Shown: piece by piece, positions 52,899 through 63,741 of the stretch
Numbering within the stretch: position 1 is the first letter of the stretch
How the letters are laid out: every line of letters begins with the position of its first letter
Assembly: GCF_001512295.1 (NCBI RefSeq)
Contig: NZ_LNUP01000002.1
Span: forward strand, 400,027 to 464,026
From: Pseudomonas sp. EpS/L25
GTDB taxonomy: Bacteria > Pseudomonadota > Gammaproteobacteria > Pseudomonadales > Pseudomonadaceae
DNA: 64,000 bases
Direction: 5' to 3'
Made by a program: the position numbers and the translations under genes
The notes under the pieces: generated by a model
The model's database searches: none
What the model saw: the letters and a program-made list of their open reading frames with translations, nothing else
What the model was told of the DNA's origin: nothing

Positions 52899-53123
52899 TC
52901 AGTCCTTGCGTCGGCCGAACATGAAGCGAAAGCGATTGCGGTTGAGCAGCACGTAGCCGGTCAACTGCAGCCCCGCCGCGAACAGCAGGCTGCGGATCGC
53001 GCCGGGGTCGGCAGGGCGGGGCCCCTGGTAGAGGCCGTAGAGGGCGAAGGCCACGCCCAGCAGGCCGAGGATGAAGAAGACCAGACCGATCTTGGTCAGG
53101 CGGGGGAGGTTGCGCAGATTCAT
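52899..53123 (-). CDS. Small inner-membrane protein
   Basis: 74 residues if started at MNLRNLPRLTK (starts at 53129 and 53153 are possible). Two transmembrane helices, IGLVFFILGLLGVAFALYGLY and SLLFAAGLQLTGYVLL, are followed by a basic tail NRNRFRFMFGRRKD, predicting both ends in the cytoplasm. Short proteins of this type recur in Pseudomonas. Its stop is 2 bp from the ElaA-like start. Function unknown. Confidence 0.65.
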   Translation of the reverse strand: MNLRNLPRLTKIGLVFFILGLLGVAFALYGLYQGPRPADPGAIRSLLFAAGLQLTGYVLLNRNRFRFMFGRRKD

Positions 53124-53247
53124 GGGCATGTCGTCAAAGGTAAAGGCCGCCACGCTAACCGTCCGAACCAGGCTTGTCGAGCCGATAGGCAGCCGCGGCG
53201 GACTGGTCTACCGTGGCCTGATGGCCCCTGCAAGCGGGAGAGAGCCC

Positions 53248-53661
53248 ATGTTCAGCCATGTACAGGTAGGCGCGCGCGATCTGGAGCGCCTGATTGGATT
53301 CTATGACAGCGTTTTGCACGAACTCGGTCTGGTGCGGATGCCGCTGGAAGACGACGGCGGCCCGCCCGGTTGCGGCTGGCAGCGCCCGGGGCGGGCATGG
53401 CCGCAATTCTATGTGCAACTGCCGTTCAACGGCCTGCCGGCCTCCTGGGGCAATGGCGTCCAGGTGAGCTTTGCCGCGCCTACGCCGGCGGCCGTGGAGG
53501 CGGCCTGGCACCGCGCCCTGCAACTGGGCGGCAGCGACGAAGGGGCGCCCGGGGTGCGCCCCGGCTATGGCGCGGACTTCTACGCCGCCTATTGCCGCGA
53601 TCCGGAGGGCAACAAGCTGTGCTTCGTGCATGCTGCGGGGCTGGTCGAGGCCAGCGCTTGA
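53248..53661 (+). CDS. VOC/glyoxalase-family protein
   Basis: 137 residues: MFSHVQVGARDLERLIGFYDSVL at the N-terminus and YAAYCRDPEGNKLCFVHA at the end, the paired beta-alpha-beta-beta-beta modules of the vicinal-oxygen-chelate fold. The metal-ligand positions (H4 and a late E/N) are present. GGGAGAG precedes the ATG. Members include glyoxalases and dioxygenase-like proteins; the substrate is not predictable. Intact, unlike the VOC pseudogene at 26.2 kb. Confidence 0.85.
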   Translation: MFSHVQVGARDLERLIGFYDSVLHELGLVRMPLEDDGGPPGCGWQRPGRAWPQFYVQLPFNGLPASWGNGVQVSFAAPTPAAVEAAWHRALQLGGSDEGAPGVRPGYGADFYAAYCRDPEGNKLCFVHAAGLVEASA

Positions 53662-53680
53662 GGCGTAGAGCCTGTTCAAC

Positions 53681-53760
53681 GTCTGCTGCGCGTTGGCCAA
53701 ACGGCGTTGAAAATGGCCTGGGCCGCCAGCCCCGCCTGGGCGGTCCCGTCGCCATGCTCG
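53681..53760 (+). repeat. 80-bp direct repeat, copy 1
   Basis: About 71 of 80 bases match copy 2 at 53958-54037. Shared core includes CGCCAGCCCCGCCTGGGCGG. Both copies are in the same orientation. Confidence 0.8.
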
Positions 53761-53872
53761 TTTAGCACCCGTAAACCGGAGCGCGGGTCCGATCCGCTTC
53801 CTTAGGCCTTAGCGATCATGGCGATGCTTATGTTTCTACGATGATGTTCTGACTGTAGGCGTAACTGTCCTT

Positions 53873-53952
53873 ATCGCGGCCATGGCGGTCCGCCGATGCG
53901 GCCGCTCCTACAGGCACCGCTCTATCCCGTAGGAGCGGCCCATGGCCGCGAT
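53873..53952. repeat. REPIN 3 (imperfect)
   Basis: The right arm is a full REP core (53929-53952). The left arm begins identically (ATCGCGGCCATGG) but is interrupted by a short insertion, GCGGTCCGCCGAT, before the GCCGCTCCTAC end. Confidence 0.8.
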
Positions 53953-53957
53953 AAGAG

Positions 53958-54037
53958 GTCTGCTGTGCGTCGGCCAAGCGGCGTTGAGAATGGCCTGGGT
54001 CGCCAGCCCCGCCTGGGCGGCCCCGTCGTCTCGCTCG
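53958..54037 (+). repeat. 80-bp direct repeat, copy 2
   Basis: Copy of 53681-53760, 277 bp downstream, starting 5 bp after the REPIN. Confidence 0.8.
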
Positions 54038-54056
54038 CGAGCCGTTGAGCAGAATC

Positions 54057-54407
54057 TTAGGCCTGGGCCGCCAGGGCAACGGCATCGGTGCGCGCCGCCA
54101 TGATGAAGTCGTTGCGGTGCAGGCCGCCGATGTTGTGGGTCCACCAGCTCACCGTCACGCCGCCCCACTCGGTGAGCAGGGCCGGGTGATGGTCTTCGTC
54201 CTGGGCTTCCCGGCCGACCCTGTTGGTGAAGTCCAGGGCCTCCAGAAAGTTGCCGAAGGCATAGCGTCGTTCCAGGCGCGGAATGCCCTCGCGTTCCACC
54301 AGGGTCCAGCCGGGGACCGCCTTGAGCAGCTCGGCGCTGGCGGCCTCGCTCAGCGCGGGTTCGTTGGAACGGCAGGGAACGCAATGGGAGTGGGCGAGAT
54401 CGGCCAT
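54057..54407 (-). CDS. phhB: Pterin-4a-carbinolamine dehydratase
   Basis: 116 residues, start at [12 protein letters not shown]. The active-site motif [30 protein letters not shown] matches PhhB/DCoH: paired histidines, the later WTH, and a final acidic residue. It regenerates the tetrahydropterin cofactor of phenylalanine hydroxylase. phhA is not adjacent; the gene is divergent from acsA. Confidence 0.9.
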   Translation of the reverse strand: MADLAHSHCVPCRSNEPALSEAASAELLKAVPGWTLVEREGIPRLERRYAFGNFLEALDFTNRVGREAQDEDHHPALLTEWGGVTVSWWTHNIGGLHRNDFIMAARTDAVALAAQA

Positions 54408-54567
54408 GGATGCTCCGGCGGGCATAGAGGGTGAGGCGCCCAGAGTAGCAGACCCGCCAGTCAACTCCCGGCGTCCCGTCCGACCATGGTCGAATGGCTC
54501 GAAGCGGATACGCGCCGTACAACGGACGACAACAAGAACAACAGTTTCCCGCCGAGGAGATCGTCCC

Positions 54568-56526
<1,959 letters not shown>

Positions 56527-56543
56527 TCCAGCTGCGCCCCGCG

Positions 56544-56580
56544 CCGCCCGCTACCCCCCGGTAGCGGGCGGTTTCTTTTT
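56544..56580 (+). terminator. Rho-independent terminator of acsA
   Basis: A 12-bp stem CCGCCCGCTACC/GGTAGCGGGCGG is followed by TTTCTTTTT. Confidence 0.95.
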
Positions 56581-56814
56581 GGGCGCGCCGGTCCTGTAAG
56601 GAGTTGTCGCCAGGGTAAAAGCCGCCGTCGCCTGGCTGGGTCTAGAATCGCGCCAGCCGGCGGGTCGGCGGGCACGTCGATCCGCCACCGGTGCAAAGGC
56701 CGGGACAGGGGCAACGCGCCGGCGTACCATGCCCTCCACCCCACAAGGGTCTTCCGGTGCGCGGTCCCTGGATCGGTCCGCCATCGCCGCTCTCGACAGG
56801 AAGCCAGACGTTAG

Positions 56815-57777
56815 ATGACCACCCGCATCGCCTTTCTGCTTTGGCCCGACGTCCGTCCGCTGACCGTGGGCCTGGTCGAGGAAGCGCTGGAACTCGCCGC
56901 TCGCCATTCGAGCGATACGCCCTACGAGGTGCGTTTCCTGCAGGTCGCCAGCGACTTGCAGCCGCGCCTGCCGGGTGGCCATTGGGAGGGCCAGCTGGAG
57001 CGGCTGGATCGCCTGTTCGTGCTGGCCGACGAGCCACCGCGTGCCTTGCCGCCGCCCCTGGCCGCCGCCCTGCGCCAGAGCGCTCGGGCCGGGGTGGTCA
57101 TGGGTGGCTTTTCCGCAGGCGTGCAGGTGCTGGCCCAGCTGGGGCTGCTCGACGGCCATCGCGCCGCCGTGCACTGGCGCTGGCTGGAGGAATTCAGCGA
57201 GCAGCATCCCAAGGTCATCGCCACCCATCATCTCTACGAATGGGACCGCGACCGCCTGACCGCCTGCGGCGGCCTGGCCATTCTCGATCTGCTGCTGGCC
57301 ATGATCGGTCGCGACCGCGACGCCGAACAGGCCGGTGCCATCGCCGAGGAGCTGATCGTCGAGCGCCTGCGCGAGGGCAGCGAGCGGCAGCGCATTCCGC
57401 TGAAGAATCGCCTGGGGTCGAGCCATCCCAAGCTGACCCAGGCGGTGATGCTGATGGAAGCCAACATCGAGGAACCGCTGACCACCGACGAGATCGCCCA
57501 GCACGTCTGCGTGTCGCGCCGGCAGCTGGAGCGCATCTTCAAGCAGTACCTGGCGCGGGTGCCCAGCCAGTACTACCTGGAGCTGCGACTGAACCGGGCA
57601 CGCAAGATGCTCACTCAGACCAGCAAGTCCATCATCCAGATCGGGCTGTCCTGCGGCTTTTCCTCGGGCCCGCACTTCTCCAGCGCCTACCGCAACTTCT
57701 TCGGCGTCACCCCGCGCGACGACCGCAACCAGCGGCGCGGGGCGAGCGGCGAGGGCAACGTGATGGCCGAACGCTAG
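56815..57777 (+). CDS. ArgR-like AraC/XylS-family regulator with GATase1-like sensor
   Basis: 320 residues. The N-terminal ~190 residues are a DJ-1/GATase1-like domain (GFSAGVQVLAQLGLLDGHRAAVHWRW; ATHHLYEWDRDRLTACGG). The C-terminal AraC helix-turn-helix region (LTTDEIAQHVCVSRRQLERIFKQYL; SIIQIGLSCGFSSGPHFSSAYRNFFG) is nearly the same as Pseudomonas ArgR, which controls arginine uptake and catabolism. In P. aeruginosa argR ends the aot transport operon; here the gene stands alone behind acsA, so it may be a paralogue. GGAAG precedes the ATG. Confidence 0.82.
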   Translation: MTTRIAFLLWPDVRPLTVGLVEEALELAARHSSDTPYEVRFLQVASDLQPRLPGGHWEGQLERLDRLFVLADEPPRALPPPLAAALRQSARAGVVMGGFSAGVQVLAQLGLLDGHRAAVHWRWLEEFSEQHPKVIATHHLYEWDRDRLTACGGLAILDLLLAMIGRDRDAEQAGAIAEELIVERLREGSERQRIPLKNRLGSSHPKLTQAVMLMEANIEEPLTTDEIAQHVCVSRRQLERIFKQYLARVPSQYYLELRLNRARKMLTQTSKSIIQIGLSCGFSSGPHFSSAYRNFFGVTPRDDRNQRRGASGEGNVMAER

Positions 57778-60335
57778 GGCTGTACCGGGGCCGGCTCTTC
57801 CAGCCAGACACCCAGGCGATTCGCCGGTAGCGGTTGGCCGCAATGAAAGCCCTGGATCTCGTCCGCCGGCAGGCGCTGCAGCAGGCGCAGGTGGTCGGCG
57901 TCTTCCACGCCCTTGAGCGTCACCTGCAGGCCCAGGGAGCGACCCAGGTCGATGAGGGCACGCACCAGGGCGCAGTCTTCCGGGGCGCGGTCGCGCTTCT
58001 CGATCAGGCTGCGGTCGATGCGGATGCCATCCAGCGGGTAGCGGCGCAGATAGGCCAGGGAGCAGATCCCGGAACCGAAATCGTCCAGGCACAGGCGCAC
58101 GCCCAGGCCCTTGAGCGCGGCCAGGGTGTTGGAGATGTCCGTCGCCGGATCGAGCAGGGTGCGTTCGGTCAGCTCCAGCTCCAGGCGCCGGGGCGGCAGG
58201 CCGCTGCGATAGAGCACCTCGGCCACGCTCTGCACCGGGTCTTCGTTGGCATGGAATTGCTGGGGCGACAGGTTCACCGACACCGAGAGATGCTCCGGCC
58301 AGCCCTGGGCGTCGTGACAGGCGGTTTCCAGCACCCACTGGCCGAGCCGCTGTGCCAGGCCGGCATCCTCGGCCAGGGCGAGGAAGTCGAGGGGTTCCAG
58401 CAGGCCCTGGGTCGGGTGTTCCCAGCGCACCAGGGCCTCGAAGCCGCTGAGGGCGCCGTCGGCCAGTCGCCGCCGGGGTTGGTAGTGGAGGCTGAGCTGG
58501 TCGTCACGGAGCGCCTGCCGCAGATCCTGCTCCAGCTGGCGGCGCAGCAGTACCTCCTCGTTCATCGCCGGTTCGTGGAAACGCCAGGTGCCGCGGCCGG
58601 AGGTCTTGGCCTGGTAGAGGGCGATGTCGGCCAGGCGCAGCAATTCGGCAGGGATACCGGTATCGCGCGGGGCCAGGGCGACGCCGATGCTGCTGCCGAT
58701 GAACACCCGCTGCTCGCCGAGCCGGAACGGCTGGCGCAGCTGTTCCACCAGCCGTCGGCAGAGGTCGGCGATGGCCTCAGGCGCCCGTTCGCCGCCGAGC
58801 ACCACGCAGAATTCGTCGCCACCCAGGCGCGCGACCAGGTCGGAGGCGGTGACGTTCTGGCGCAGCCGCTGCGCCGCCTCCTGCAGCACCTGGTCACCCG
58901 CGGCATGGCCCAGGGCGTCGTTGACCGTCTTGAAACGATCCAGGTCCAGGCTGAGCAGGGCCAGGGGCTGCGGTTCCGGGCCTTCCAGGTGCGTCGCCAG
59001 GAACTGGTGCAGGCGATGGCGATTGGGCAGGCCGGTCAGGGGATCGTGCCAGGACAGGTGCTGGACCTGGGCCAGGGCCTCGATCTCGTCGGTGAGGTCG
59101 GTGACGGTGCCCCGGTAGCCGCCCTCGGGAATCGCCCGGGCGGCCACGCGACAGGTCCTTTCGCGACCGGCGCCGTCCAGGTAGTGGCAGATCAGCGGCG
59201 GCCGCGGCTTGCGCTCATGATGATGCCCGGCCAGCCAATGGGCGAGGGTGTCGGCATGGGGGGTGAGCAATTCGGCGAGCGGCCGGCCCAGCCAGCGTTC
59301 GGCGGCTTCGCCGGTGACCTCGGCGAAGCGCTCCGAGACATAGACCAGGCGCAGCGCGGCGTCGACTTCCCAGAGCCAGTCCGACGTGGCCTCGGCGATA
59401 TCGCGGAAACGCCGTTCGCCGATGGCCAGTTCGCTGCGGCTGGCCAGCAGGTCGTCGTACTGGGCATCCAGCTGCCGTGCCGACACCAGCGCCTGGCGCA
59501 GCAGCCAGACCAGGCCCAGCAACAGGATCAGCACGCCACCACCGAACAGCGGCAGGGTCTGCTGCATCAGCCACAGGCCGGGGCGTAGTGGTCGCCAGGT
59601 CAGCTGGAAGCCGGAGCCCGGCAATTGCCAACTGGCGCGGCCTTCAGCGGGCGTGGTGGTCGCGCTCAGGGGCGGCAGGCCGTTGGCTGCGCTGAGTTCG
59701 GCCAGTTTCGCCGGACTCAGCAGGTCGACGAAGACCAGCACCGACAGCGGTGCGTCCGTTGCGCGGTCGCTGGCCTGGTCACCGGGGGTGATGGCGGCGG
59801 CGGCCACCAGGGCCGGTACCCCGCCGACGCTGAGGATGCCGGAGACGCTGCCTGCACGACCATCGGCGCTGCGGGCCGCGGCCAGCAGGCCGGTGACGTT
59901 GCCCTCCAGCCAGGGCGCCGTCGGTTCGGCGAGTTCGCCGTCGAGCAGCCGGTAGCGAGGTCGGTCCTGGCCGTCGAACACCAGCACCCCTTCGTAGCCA
60001 TAGACCTTGAACAGCGCCGGGCCGAGGTTGTTCTGCTCGAAGGCCCAGTCCCGGTCCAGGGTCAGGTGGAGTCGCCGATAGCCTTCCTCCCACTTGCTGT
60101 AGTCGATGATGTTGCGCGCCACTTCCTCGTCGAGACGGGTGAAGGTGCGGCTGACGCCGCGCTCGGTATGCTCGGCGACGCTGGCGTCCTGGCGTATGGC
60201 GTTGTCCACCAGCAGGTAGCAGCCCAGGCCGATGAGGCCCAGCAGCAACAGGCACAGCGCCGGGAATAGCCGCAGGATGAGGGTGAGCCCCCGACGACGA
60301 GGCGGCGCGCTGCGGGACGATGACGATGGATGCAT
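57774..60335 (-). CDS. Membrane CHASE4-PAS-GGDEF-EAL protein
   Basis: 853 residues from MHPSSSSRSAP (an in-frame GTG at 60389 is an alternative). A first helix (LILRLFPALCLLLLGLIGLG) and a second (LFGGGVLILLLGLVWLL) enclose a CHASE4 sensor (IIDYSKWEEGYRRL). A PAS domain follows (FRDIAEATSDWLWEVDAALRLVYVSERF). GGDEF is intact (ARLGGDEFCVVL) but has no RxxD inhibitory site. EAL is intact (GFEALVRWEHPTQG, NLSPQQF, LELTERTL, DDFGSGICSLAYL). Both cyclase and phosphodiesterase activity are possible. Its stop overlaps the end of the ArgR-like gene by 4 bp. Confidence 0.9.
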   Translation of the reverse strand: MHPSSSSRSAPPRRRGLTLILRLFPALCLLLLGLIGLGCYLLVDNAIRQDASVAEHTERGVSRTFTRLDEEVARNIIDYSKWEEGYRRLHLTLDRDWAFEQNNLGPALFKVYGYEGVLVFDGQDRPRYRLLDGELAEPTAPWLEGNVTGLLAAARSADGRAGSVSGILSVGGVPALVAAAAITPGDQASDRATDAPLSVLVFVDLLSPAKLAELSAANGLPPLSATTTPAEGRASWQLPGSGFQLTWRPLRPGLWLMQQTLPLFGGGVLILLLGLVWLLRQALVSARQLDAQYDDLLASRSELAIGERRFRDIAEATSDWLWEVDAALRLVYVSERFAEVTGEAAERWLGRPLAELLTPHADTLAHWLAGHHHERKPRPPLICHYLDGAGRERTCRVAARAIPEGGYRGTVTDLTDEIEALAQVQHLSWHDPLTGLPNRHRLHQFLATHLEGPEPQPLALLSLDLDRFKTVNDALGHAAGDQVLQEAAQRLRQNVTASDLVARLGGDEFCVVLGGERAPEAIADLCRRLVEQLRQPFRLGEQRVFIGSSIGVALAPRDTGIPAELLRLADIALYQAKTSGRGTWRFHEPAMNEEVLLRRQLEQDLRQALRDDQLSLHYQPRRRLADGALSGFEALVRWEHPTQGLLEPLDFLALAEDAGLAQRLGQWVLETACHDAQGWPEHLSVSVNLSPQQFHANEDPVQSVAEVLYRSGLPPRRLELELTERTLLDPATDISNTLAALKGLGVRLCLDDFGSGICSLAYLRRYPLDGIRIDRSLIEKRDRAPEDCALVRALIDLGRSLGLQVTLKGVEDADHLRLLQRLPADEIQGFHCGQPLPANRLGVWLEEPAPVQP

Positions 60336-60514
60336 GCCTGGACCCTGGCTGGATGAGCCTTCCTGTGCCTTCGCCTCGCGGATCGACACGACTGGCGGGT
60401 GAACATAACGGATGATGCCACGGCGCGGCCAGACTAGCCCGCTGGCGCCCGCGCCGCTGAACGTAAAGAGGGAGATGCCAAGGGGATCGCGCTATTGGCG
60501 CGAAAAGCCGCCGG

Positions 60515-61195
60515 CTAGCCGGGGTTGCCCGCGCCCCCGTAGAAGGCGCAGCCTTGCCAGGTCTCGCCATTGATGCGCAGTTCGGCCTGCAGCGACTGTA
60601 CGGTCCCGGTACGACCGTCCACGCAGCGGCGCGGATTGATCCACAGCTCGACCTTTTCGCCATTGGCTTCGGTGGACAGCGCCCGCATGCCGCCAGGCAG
60701 CTCTTCCTGCAGGTAAGGCAGGGCGCGCCGCGGTTCGCCGCCGGTGCTGACCAGCATGCCCTGGTTGCTGACCTGGACGCTCCAGTCCGGGCCATGGCCC
60801 CCGGCGCTCATCGCGGTGCGCTTGAAGTTGGGATCGCTGCAGCCGGGACCGGTGTATTGCACACGATAGACGTCGGTGACGGCGAAGACGCCCTGGGCGC
60901 CGTCCCGGCCCCCGGACTTCACCTGGCCGCGCAGATCGGCGAACAGCGAGGCGGCGCCGCTATCGGCCGCCAGCTCGTGGGCATCGCGCAGGATGGCGGT
61001 GTTGTTGGCGTCGGTGACGTCGAAGAAACGCTGTTCCTGGCAGGGGCGGAACAGCAACTGGTCACCGCTCCAGCGCAGATCGCCCTGCAGGCGCTCGCCG
61101 CCCGGTGCACGCGGGGTGTCGTCGCTCTGGAACAGGCTGCAGCCGCCAAGGAGGCCGAGCAGGGCAAGGGGAAAGATGGCACGCGGCGCTGGCAT
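60515..61195 (-). CDS. COG3650-like outer-membrane lipoprotein
   Basis: 226 residues with lipobox LLGGC near residue 19 (MPAPRAIFPLALLGLLGGC). Two halves: FRPCQEQRFFDVTDANNT, typical of the COG3650/NlpE-related family, and a C-terminal domain with three cysteines (GPGCSDP, PRRCVDGRT, WQGCAFYGG), perhaps disulfide-linked. The residue after the lipidated cysteine is serine, so Lol sorting to the outer membrane is expected. Function unknown. Confidence 0.78.
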   Translation of the reverse strand: MPAPRAIFPLALLGLLGGCSLFQSDDTPRAPGGERLQGDLRWSGDQLLFRPCQEQRFFDVTDANNTAILRDAHELAADSGAASLFADLRGQVKSGGRDGAQGVFAVTDVYRVQYTGPGCSDPNFKRTAMSAGGHGPDWSVQVSNQGMLVSTGGEPRRALPYLQEELPGGMRALSTEANGEKVELWINPRRCVDGRTGTVQSLQAELRINGETWQGCAFYGGAGNPG

Positions 61196-61254
61196 CGCAG
61201 GACTCCGACTGAGGTGGGCACACGTTACTCAGACAGCGCCGCGAGCTCAAGGAC

Positions 61255-61854
61255 TTACCAGACGCGATAAGTCTTGCCGGTTTCCCGTCCTTCCACACTG
61301 CGTTCGTAGGCCAGGGCCGCCTCGGCACCCGATACCGCCTTGAAGCCGCGGAAGAAGTCGCCGTAGTGGCCCAGGGACTCCTGCAGCACCGTCGGGCTGA
61401 CTGCATTGAGGCGCTGACCGCGGGGCAACTCGATGGCGGCACCACGGACGAAGCCTTCCAGCGCCGCGTTGACCATGGCCGCCGAGCTGCCCTGAGCGAT
61501 GGGGTGCTCGCTGAGAATGCCGGTGGTCAGGGTGAAGGAGGCTCCCTCGGCAGCCTGGTCCTGGCCAAGAAGCACCAGGTTGACCTGGCCCATGAGTTTG
61601 TCCTGCAGGCCTTTCTGATAGGCCTCGGGGGTCATCTCGACGAAGGGGGCGAAGGTCACCGAACCCACGGCGCTGATCAGGGCATCGAAACGACCCACCT
61701 GGGCGAACAGGGCGCGGATGGAATCCGGTTGGGTGATGTCGACCTGCAGATCGCCGGATTGGCGGCCGACGCGGATCAGCTCGTGGCGGCTACCGAGGCG
61801 CTCGGCGATGGCGCTACCAAGGGTACCGCTGGCACCGACAAGGATGATTTTCAT
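61255..61854 (-). CDS. Atypical short-chain dehydrogenase
   Basis: 199 residues, start at MKIILVGASGTLGSAIAERLG. The GASGTLG cofactor loop, ISAVGSVTFAPF and the final GKTYRVW mark the short atypical SDR group, which often lacks a full YxxxK motif; here no such motif is visible. It is divergent from a LysR gene with 98 bp between them, so it is probably that regulator's target. Confidence 0.85.
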   Translation of the reverse strand: MKIILVGASGTLGSAIAERLGSRHELIRVGRQSGDLQVDITQPDSIRALFAQVGRFDALISAVGSVTFAPFVEMTPEAYQKGLQDKLMGQVNLVLLGQDQAAEGASFTLTTGILSEHPIAQGSSAAMVNAALEGFVRGAAIELPRGQRLNAVSPTVLQESLGHYGDFFRGFKAVSGAEAALAYERSVEGRETGKTYRVW

Positions 61855-61900
61855 GGGATGGCTCCATGTAGGGAAAGGAGTCTCCAGCCTAGAATGAGGC

Positions 61901-61930
61901 ATTGCCCTGATAAATCGTCTAATTGGCAAT
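61901..61930. promoter_or_regulatory. Possible LysR-regulator operator
   Basis: ATTGCC (61901-61906) and GGCAAT (61925-61930) form an inverted repeat 18 nt apart in the divergent SDR/lysR promoter region, the usual place for LysR binding. Confidence 0.45.
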
Positions 61931-61952
61931 CCAGTGTTTCCAGGAGGAAACG

Positions 61953-62864
61953 ATGCAGGATGACTTCGCCGATCTCGCCGCCTTCGCCATCCTGTGCGAA
62001 AGCGGCAGCTTCACCCGCGCTGCCGAGCGACTCGGGTGCAGCAAGGGGCAATTGTCGAAGCGCATCCGGGCGCTGGAGTCGCGTCTGGAAACCACCCTGT
62101 TGCACCGCACTACCCGCCGGCTCGATCCCACCACGGCTGGCCGGGCACTCTTGCCCGAAGCCCAGGCCCTGGTACGGCAACGCGAACGGGCGCTGCAGAG
62201 CGTGGCCCGGCTGCGCGAGGAGGCGGCTGGGCAGGTCCGCCTGACGGTGCCGGTGTCCCTCGGCTATACCTTCTTCGAGGTGCTGCTGGCCTGCCGCGCC
62301 GCCCACCCCGCCATCCAGCTGGACCTGGTGCTGGACAACGGCTATCGCGACCTGGTGGCGGAGGGATTCGACCTGGCCATCCGCGCGCGGGTGGAGCCGG
62401 ACGAGCGCCTGGTGGCCCGTCCGCTGTTCGCCATGCAGGAGGTGACCTGTGCCGCGCCCGCGTATCTGCAGGATCGCCCGTCACCGGACAGGCCCGAGGT
62501 GCTGCTCGAGCACCGCTGCCTGGTGAACAACCACTATGTCGAGGGCGATGTCTGGCTCTATCACCGGGAACATCGACTCAGCCGTGTCCAGGTGGCGCCC
62601 AGCCTGGCCTGCAACCACTACAGCCTGCTCAAGCAGGCGGCGCTGGCGGGGCAGGGCATCGCCCGGCTGCCGTCCTTCATGGTCCACGAGGAATTGGCCA
62701 GCGGGGCGCTGGTCTGGCTGCTCAAGGAGTGGCGCACGCCCAGCCAGCCGCTGTTCCTGGTGCATCCCTACCAGAGCGGATTGCCCAGGCGCACGCGGGT
62801 GGTGGCAGAGGCGCTGAGCGACTGGTTCGAGCGCAGTCGGCAACGGCTGGAGGCCTTGGGCTGA
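61953..62864 (+). CDS. LysR-family transcriptional regulator
   Basis: 303 residues. The N-terminal helix-turn-helix (FAILCESGSFTRAAERLGCSKGQLSKRIRALESRL) is followed by a LysR effector domain of the CrgA-like branch (GQVRLTVPVSLGYTFFEVLL; FDLAIRARVEPDERLVARPL). CCAGGAGGAAACG precedes the ATG. It is divergent from the atypical SDR, the usual arrangement for a LysR protein and its target. Confidence 0.92.
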   Translation: MQDDFADLAAFAILCESGSFTRAAERLGCSKGQLSKRIRALESRLETTLLHRTTRRLDPTTAGRALLPEAQALVRQRERALQSVARLREEAAGQVRLTVPVSLGYTFFEVLLACRAAHPAIQLDLVLDNGYRDLVAEGFDLAIRARVEPDERLVARPLFAMQEVTCAAPAYLQDRPSPDRPEVLLEHRCLVNNHYVEGDVWLYHREHRLSRVQVAPSLACNHYSLLKQAALAGQGIARLPSFMVHEELASGALVWLLKEWRTPSQPLFLVHPYQSGLPRRTRVVAEALSDWFERSRQRLEALG

Positions 62865-62871
62865 GGGCGCT

Positions 62872-62984
62872 ATCGCGGCCATGGCGGTGCGCCGATAAGG
62901 TCGCTTCCTCCCTATGCATTATCGCGGCCATGGGCCGCTCCTACGGGGGGATCGATACCTGTAGGAGCGGCCCATGGCCGCGAT
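62872..62984. repeat. REPIN 4 with an extra half-site
   Basis: A full REPIN has 24-bp arms at 62921-62944 and 62961-62984. A degenerate left half (ATCGCGGCCATGGCGGT) lies at 62872-62888. Confidence 0.88.
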
Positions 62985-63028
62985 AGAACAGAGTAGCGGC
63001 ACAACAGGAGCGACCGCGATGCGCAGGC

Positions 63029-63730
63029 TCAACCGCCCAGGTAGGCCTTGCGCACGTCCGGGTTGGCCAGCAGCTCGGCGCCGCTGTCCTGCATGACGAT
63101 CCGCCCGTTCTCCAGCACGTAGCCGCGGTCGGCCAGCTTGAGCGCCTGGTTGGCGTTCTGCTCGACCAGGAACACCGTCACCCCATCCTGGCGCAGTTGC
63201 TCGATGATCTCGAAGATCTGCTGGATGATGATGGGCGCCAGGCCCAGCGACGGTTCGTCGAGCAGCAGCAGGCGCGGCTCGCTCATCATCGCGCGGCCGA
63301 TGGCGAGCATCTGCTGCTCGCCGCCGGACATGGTGCCGGCGCGCTGCGCGTAGCGCTCCTTGAGCCGTGGGAAGAGGCCGAGGACCTTGTCCAGCTGGCG
63401 GTCATAGGCGTGCTTGTCGGTGAAGAAGCCGCCCATGGCCAGGTTCTCTTCCACGGTCAGGCGGGCGAATACCCGGCGGCCTTCCGGCACCACGGCGATG
63501 CCCTTGCGCATGATCTGCGCGGTTTCCTGGCCGACCAGTTCCTCGCCTTCGTAGCGGATGCTGCCGCCGTGGGCGCGCGGGGAGCCACAGAGGGTCATCA
63601 ACAGGGTGGACTTGCCGGCGCCGTTGGCACCGATCAGGGTGACGATCTCGCCCCGGTTCACCTGCACGCTGACGCCGTGCAGGGCCTGGATCTTGCCGTA
63701 GAAGGTGGAGACGTTGTCGAACTGCAGCAT
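63029..63730 (-). CDS. livF: High-affinity branched-chain amino-acid ABC transporter ATPase
   Basis: 233 residues from MLQFDNVSTFYGKIQALHGV, chosen because GGAG lies 6 nt upstream; the ATG at 63742, overlapping the livG stop, is possible. Walker A GANGAGKST, ABC signature MSGGEQQML and Walker B LLLLDEPSLGLAP are intact, with the LivF ending NPDVRKAYLGG. It energises uptake of leucine, isoleucine and valine with LivG. Confidence 0.93.
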   Translation of the reverse strand: MLQFDNVSTFYGKIQALHGVSVQVNRGEIVTLIGANGAGKSTLLMTLCGSPRAHGGSIRYEGEELVGQETAQIMRKGIAVVPEGRRVFARLTVEENLAMGGFFTDKHAYDRQLDKVLGLFPRLKERYAQRAGTMSGGEQQMLAIGRAMMSEPRLLLLDEPSLGLAPIIIQQIFEIIEQLRQDGVTVFLVEQNANQALKLADRGYVLENGRIVMQDSGAELLANPDVRKAYLGG

Positions 63731-63741
63731 GGAGGTCTCCA

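Larger units (their letters stand above)
53662..54056. other. 395-bp gap: duplicated repeat around REPIN 3
   Basis: No gene is supported. Two copies of an 80-bp sequence (53681-53760 and 53958-54037) flank a REPIN. Confidence 0.75.
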
